Shown in pieces: positions 23,818 to 26,813 of a stretch of DNA of 26,813 nt; position 1 is the first letter of the stretch, and each line of letters opens with the position of its first letter. The stretch is from JBDTGE01 sp050742975. GTDB lineage: Bacteria; Actinomycetota; Actinomycetes; Mycobacteriales; Jatrophihabitantaceae. The stretch covers positions 1 through 26,813 of the forward strand of contig JBOGDQ010000246.1 in NCBI GenBank assembly GCA_050742975.1, written 5' to 3'. The notes under the pieces were generated by a model. The model searched no databases, was not told where the DNA came from, and saw nothing but the letters and a program-made list of their open reading frames with translations. Both the position numbers and the translations under genes were made by a program.

Positions 23818-25683
23818 GTGGCAGGGCGGATCCGGGACGAGGACATCGCGCTCGTCCGCGACAAGACGCCCATCGAGGACATCGTCGGCGAGCACGTCCA
23901 GCTCCGCAGCGCCGGCGGCGGCAACCTCAAGGGCCTGTGCCCGTTCCACGACGAGAAGTCCCCGTCGTTCAACGTCACGCCGGCTCGCGCGCTCTTCCAC
24001 TGTTTCGGCTGCGGCGTCGGCGGCGACGTCATCCGGTTCGTGCAGAACATCGAGCACCTGGACTTCACCGAGGCGGTCGAGCGGCTGGCGGCCCGCGCGA
24101 ACATTCAGCTGCGCTACCAGGAGGGTGGCGCGGCCCCGCGGCGCGAGCACGGCCAACGGGCCCGGCTGATCGCCGCCCACGCCGAAGCCGCCACCTACTA
24201 CGGCGAGCAGCTGCGCACGCCCGAGGCGCGGGTGGCGCGCGAGTTCCTGGCCGGCCGCGGTTTCGACGAAGCGGTCGCCGTCCGGTTCGCCTGCGGCTAC
24301 GCCCCGGCCGGCTGGGACTCGCTCACCAAACACTTGCTGGCAAAGGGATTCACGCCGTCCGAGCTGACCGTCGGAGGGCTCGCGAAGGAGTCCGGGCGGG
24401 GCGGGCTGATCGACCGGTTCCACCGCCGGCTGCTCTGGCCGCTGCGCGACGTCACCGGCGATGTCGTGGGATTCGGCGCCCGCCGGCTGTTCGACGATGA
24501 CAAGATCGAGGCCAAGTACCTGAACACGCCCGAGACGCCGATCTACAAGAAGAGCGAGGTGCTGTACGGCGTCGATGCCGCCAAGAAGGAGATCGCGCGC
24601 CAGCATCGGGCGGTCGTCGTCGAGGGCTACACCGACGTGATGGCCTGCCACCTGTCCGGCGTGAGCACCGCGGTCGCGACGTGCGGCACGGCGTTCGGGG
24701 CCGAGCACGTGAAGCTGCTGCGGCGGCTGCTGATGGACTCCGACGCGTTCACCGGCGAGGTGATCTTCACCTTCGACGGTGACGCCGCCGGGATGAAGGC
24801 GGCCGAGCGGGCCTTCGGTGACGATCAGAAGTTCATGTCGCAGACGTTCGTGGCGATCGAGCCGACCGGCCTGGACCCGTGCGACCTGCGGATGAAGTCC
24901 GGTGACACGGCCGTGCTCGATCTGGTCGCCCGCCGCATCCCGCTGGTGGAGTTCGTGCTGCGGTCGACGGTCGGGCGGCACGACCTGGAGACGGCCGAGG
25001 GCAGGGTGGCGGCGCTGGACCGGGCCATCCCGCTCGTCGCGCGGATCAAGGATCGCTCCCTGCGCGATGAGTACGCGCGGCGGCTCGCCGGTCTGATCGG
25101 CCTCGACGACCCGATGCAGGTGGTCGTCCGGGTGCGGGGACTGGAGCGCGCGAACGATCGCCGGGTCCATGACGAGCGGCCCGCGCAGCCCGCGCCGGAG
25201 GCCAGGCTGGACGAGTCGGTGATCCGGGTCGAGCGCGAGGTACTGAAGATCGCGCTGCAACTGCCGGCCGTCGCCGGACCCCAGTTCGACGCGCTGGCCG
25301 AGGAGGCGTTCCTGCATCCGGCGCACCGTGCGCTGCGAGCGGCGATCGCGGCTGCCGGTGGCACCGCGAAGGCCGTCAGTGGCGCGGGCTGGACGAACTC
25401 GGTCGAGGAGCACATGGACGACGAGTCGCTGCGCCGGGGCGTGCACGCACTGGCCGTCGAGCCGCTGCGCACAGGCGTCGACGGTCAGGAGCGCTATGCC
25501 GACTCGGTGCTGGCCCGCCTGCAGGAGATCGTCACCTCGCGCCAGGTTGCCGCCCTGAAGTCGCGGATCCAGCGGCTCAACCCGCTCGAACACGCGGCGG
25601 AGCACGCCCGGCTGTTCGGTGAGCTGATCAGCCTCGAGGGGTACCGGCGGGTGCTTCGTGAACGGGCCATCGGCGGCCAGTGA
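23818..25683 (+). CDS. dnaG: DNA primase DnaG
   Basis: DnaG makes the RNA primers for chromosome replication and works with the DnaB helicase. In 621 residues, the N-terminal CHC2 zinc-binding domain has C41, H44, C62 and C65 (CPFHDEKSPS … FHCFGCGVGGD). The catalytic core follows with FGARRL, YLNTPET, a TOPRIM Glu in VVEGYTDVMA (E269, D273) and FDGDAAG (D320, D322). The C-terminal helicase-interacting part (from about 450) has a long helix near ILQEIV-type sequence. The length is typical of actinobacterial primases. The GTG at 23818 matches the conserved start MAGRIRDEDI. The next gene begins on its stop codon (TGATG). Confidence 0.96.
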   Translation: MAGRIRDEDIALVRDKTPIEDIVGEHVQLRSAGGGNLKGLCPFHDEKSPSFNVTPARALFHCFGCGVGGDVIRFVQNIEHLDFTEAVERLAARANIQLRYQEGGAAPRREHGQRARLIAAHAEAATYYGEQLRTPEARVAREFLAGRGFDEAVAVRFACGYAPAGWDSLTKHLLAKGFTPSELTVGGLAKESGRGGLIDRFHRRLLWPLRDVTGDVVGFGARRLFDDDKIEAKYLNTPETPIYKKSEVLYGVDAAKKEIARQHRAVVVEGYTDVMACHLSGVSTAVATCGTAFGAEHVKLLRRLLMDSDAFTGEVIFTFDGDAAGMKAAERAFGDDQKFMSQTFVAIEPTGLDPCDLRMKSGDTAVLDLVARRIPLVEFVLRSTVGRHDLETAEGRVAALDRAIPLVARIKDRSLRDEYARRLAGLIGLDDPMQVVVRVRGLERANDRRVHDERPAQPAPEARLDESVIRVEREVLKIALQLPAVAGPQFDALAEEAFLHPAHRALRAAIAAAGGTAKAVSGAGWTNSVEEHMDDESLRRGVHALAVEPLRTGVDGQERYADSVLARLQEIVTSRQVAALKSRIQRLNPLEHAAEHARLFGELISLEGYRRVLRERAIGGQ

Positions 25684-26216
25684 TGGGACTGTTCCACCGG
25701 CGGGACGCGCCGCCCGTTGCCGCGCTGGCGCGCCTGGACAGCGAGGAGCGCCTGCTGGCGTGGGCCGACACCGCTGACGGCAAGGTTGTGCTCGCTACCT
25801 CGCGCGGGCTGTGGTGGCCGGAGGGGGACGGCCGCCGTCTGATCGGCTGGCAGCACATCTCCAAGGCGGTCTGGCGGGACCGCGTCCTGGCCGTGATCGA
25901 GGCGGACGTCGTCGAGGAAACGCTGATGATCGATCGGCCCGCTGTCAGGGCGGAACTGTCCGTGCCGCGCAACCTGCCGCCGACCGTCCGTGCACGGGTC
26001 GAGGCCAACATCGTCAGGTCGGAGGTCGCGGCGGTGGCCGGCGGTGCGGCGCGGTTCGTCGCCCGGAAGGTCCCCGGCGAGGACGGTTTGCAGTGGTGGG
26101 CGCGCCTGGACCCCGGCACGCCGGACACCGCTCAGGTGCGTTCGGCGATCAGTGCCCGGCTGGCGATCCTGCGCGCGGAGTTCGAGCGGGAGCAGCAGGC
26201 CGCTCAGCTCTGGTAG
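25683..26216 (+). CDS. Conserved hypothetical protein coupled to dnaG
   Basis: The 177-residue soluble protein has no domain that I can name. It is Trp-rich (GLWWPEGDGRRLIGWQHISKAVWRD), has a middle rich in strands, and ends with a helix EFEREQQAA. It resembles the PH-like or beta-sandwich small proteins found downstream of dnaG in Actinobacteria, but this is a shape impression. The ATG at 25683 overlaps the dnaG stop (TGATG). The GTG at 25680 is also possible and adds one residue. Coupling to primase suggests expression with replication genes, not a function. It overlaps the convergent YtxH-like gene by 13 nt. Confidence 0.75.
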   Translation: MGLFHRRDAPPVAALARLDSEERLLAWADTADGKVVLATSRGLWWPEGDGRRLIGWQHISKAVWRDRVLAVIEADVVEETLMIDRPAVRAELSVPRNLPPTVRARVEANIVRSEVAAVAGGAARFVARKVPGEDGLQWWARLDPGTPDTAQVRSAISARLAILRAEFEREQQAAQLW

Positions 26217-26440
26217 CGGTGGGCGTTCCCGTTCGCGCTGGCGGTGTGCAGCTTCGCCGAGACGCGCTGGCGGGCCTTGTGGGTGACGGAGTCCACCTGC
26301 GACTGCAACACGCCGGCCGTCGACTGCACGGTCTGGCTGCCGGCCACGCGGCGGGCGACCCGCACGACGGACTCGTACCGCTCCCGTCCGGCTCGGGCGC
26401 CCAGCACGTACCCGATGGCGACACCGAACAGCAACTTCAT
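26204..26440 (-). CDS. YtxH-like small membrane-associated protein
   Basis: The 78 residues begin MKLLFGVAIGYVLGARAGRERYE, a short hydrophobic Gly-rich helix with a GARAGRERYE-type end that is common to actinobacterial YtxH-like proteins. A charged, coiled-coil-like region follows (VARRVAGSQTVQSTAGVLQSQVDSV) and then a polar tail. Function is unknown; similar Bacillus proteins are general-stress-related. The ATG at 26440 has a good GAGGAG ribosome site. A possible -10 on the minus strand is the complement of ACCCTA at 26471–26476, just upstream of the divergent tRNA promoter. Confidence 0.75.
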   Translation of the reverse strand: MKLLFGVAIGYVLGARAGRERYESVVRVARRVAGSQTVQSTAGVLQSQVDSVTHKARQRVSAKLHTASANGNAHRYQS

Positions 26441-26507
26441 CCAGGACTCCTCATTCGCCGCGTGTCACCTACCCTAACCCCGGCACGAATCAGGGCCTGG
26501 GATCGGA

Positions 26508-26513
26508 TAGGCT
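26508..26513 (+). promoter_or_regulatory. Candidate -10 (TAGGCT) for the tRNA genes
   Basis: TAGGCT lies 40 nt before the tRNA-Asn gene, a usual distance for a tRNA leader that is trimmed by RNase P. No clear -35 is seen 17 nt upstream. Confidence 0.4.
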
Positions 26514-26552
26514 GTCGCGGTTGCGCCGACCGGACCGGAACGCGCAGAGCAG

Positions 26553-26625
26553 TCCCCCATAGCTCAATTGGCAGAGCATTCGACTGTTAATCGAAGGGTT
26601 ACTGGTTCGAGTCCAGTCGGGGGAG
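26553..26625 (+). tRNA. tRNA-Asn (anticodon GTT)
   Basis: The 73-nt cloverleaf has D-arm GCTC/GAGC and anticodon stem TTCGA/TCGAA around CTGTTAA. The anticodon GTT is at 26586–26588, and the T-arm is ACTGG/CCAGT with loop TTCGAGT. The acceptor stem TCCCCCA/CGGGGGA has six pairs and an A·C mismatch at 7–66. The discriminator is G73 and CCA is not encoded (CATAT follows). Sequence and anticodon fit asparagine. Confidence 0.95.
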
Positions 26626-26673
26626 CATATTCATCCGGTGATGACGGCCCTCGGCGTGCCCGCGGGCCCGCTG

Positions 26674-26751
26674 GGGGCAGTAGCTCAGCTGGTCAGAGCA
26701 GCGGACTCATAATCCGTCAGGTCGTGGGTTCGAGCCCCACCCGCCCCACCA
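26674..26751 (+). tRNA. tRNA-Met (anticodon CAT), CCA encoded
   Basis: The cloverleaf starts GGGGCAG, has D-arm GCTC/GAGC and anticodon stem GCGGA/TCCGT around CTCATAA. The anticodon CAT is at 26708–26710, the T-arm is GTGGG/CCCAC, A73 is the discriminator and CCA is encoded. The acceptor stem has an A·C mismatch at 6–67. The first pair is G1–C72, so it is not the initiator type. Elongator Met is most likely; a tRNA-Ile with lysidine at CAT is the alternative. Confidence 0.9.
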
Positions 26752-26813
26752 CCTGACCAGCATAAACAGGCTTTTCAAGATCGAAATTGCCCACCTTGTC
26801 CATGGTTCTGTCC
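26752..26813. other. Lower-GC stretch directly after tRNA-Met
   Basis: The last 62 bases are about 48% G+C, well below the rest of the window (roughly 70%). They include AT-rich words such as ATAAACAGGCTTTTC and GATCGAAATT. A 4-bp stem (CCTG 26752–26755/CAGG 26767–26770) before TTTT could be a weak terminator. No gene can be called. It may be the start of an element integrated at the tRNA 3' end. Confidence 0.4.

Noticed and set aside
23557..25605. Long minus-strand open frame (682 codons) opposite dgt and dnaG
   Set aside because: Antisense shadow produced by high GC; dgt and dnaG are intact on the plus strand.
26752..26803. Short minus-strand open frame from ATG 26803 running into tRNA-Met
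   Set aside because: It reads straight into the tRNA gene, has no ribosome site and no recognisable product.

Overview
The window is high-GC DNA, with strongly G/C-biased third codon positions, many GTG and TTG starts, and gene order matching the conserved hrcA–dnaJ–rsmE–phoH–ybeY–CNNM–cdd-like–era–recO–uppS–glyS … dgt–dnaG block of Actinobacteria. A mycothiol-dependent-type (MDMPI/DinB) protein, a long-N-terminus UppS and YbjN- and DnaJ2-type proteins point the same way. I would place it in a non-mycobacterial high-GC actinomycete, but the genus cannot be read from the sequence. Almost everything is chromosomal housekeeping. I did not find a clearly new defence, secretion or biosynthetic system.

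Layout. (1) 1–3197: start of a divergent small conserved gene, then hrcA, a well-formed CIRCE operator (1275–1301), dnaJ and rsmE: a heat-shock unit with 16S rRNA methylation. (2) 3244–7259: HIT hydrolase, a decayed scrap of a DUF222/HNH endonuclease gene, then phoH, ybeY, a CNNM/CBS membrane protein and a cytidine-deaminase-fold protein without catalytic residues. (3) 7249–10090, minus strand: a TetR regulator, an MDMPI-like enzyme and an alpha/beta hydrolase with overlapping ends, plus a separate lipoprotein. This block interrupts the usual cdd-like–era neighbourhood and is the main accessory region. (4) 10123–13009: era, an MFS transporter and recO. A minus-strand single-pass membrane protein of unknown function follows. 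(5) 13818–17498: uppS, a small monooxygenase-fold protein, a PAP2-family membrane phosphatase and glyS, all overlapping. (6) 17537–19334: a VapBC toxin–antitoxin pair whose vapC stop overlaps the dusB start. (7) 19379–26440: ppdK, a YbjN-family protein, dgt, dnaG, a short unknown gene coupled to dnaG, and a convergent YtxH-like small protein. (8) 26553–26751: tRNA-Asn and tRNA-Met, then a stretch of about 48% GC that may mark the edge of an integrated element.

How the genes work together. HrcA probably represses dnaJ through the CIRCE. RsmE, YbeY, Era and PhoH form a ribosome/RNA maturation neighbourhood. UppS and PAP2 suggest polyprenyl-phosphate or other lipid phosphate metabolism. Dgt and DnaG both serve DNA replication. 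The TetR–MDMPI–hydrolase cassette looks like a self-regulated detoxification or catabolic module with an unknown substrate.

A recurring regulatory feature is the exact spacing of a TANNNT hexamer ending 7 nt before an ATG/GTG at five genes (HIT, uppS, vapB, the YbjN gene, dnaG). This is the arrangement expected of leaderless transcripts. Functional calls come from reading motifs by eye; no database search was run.
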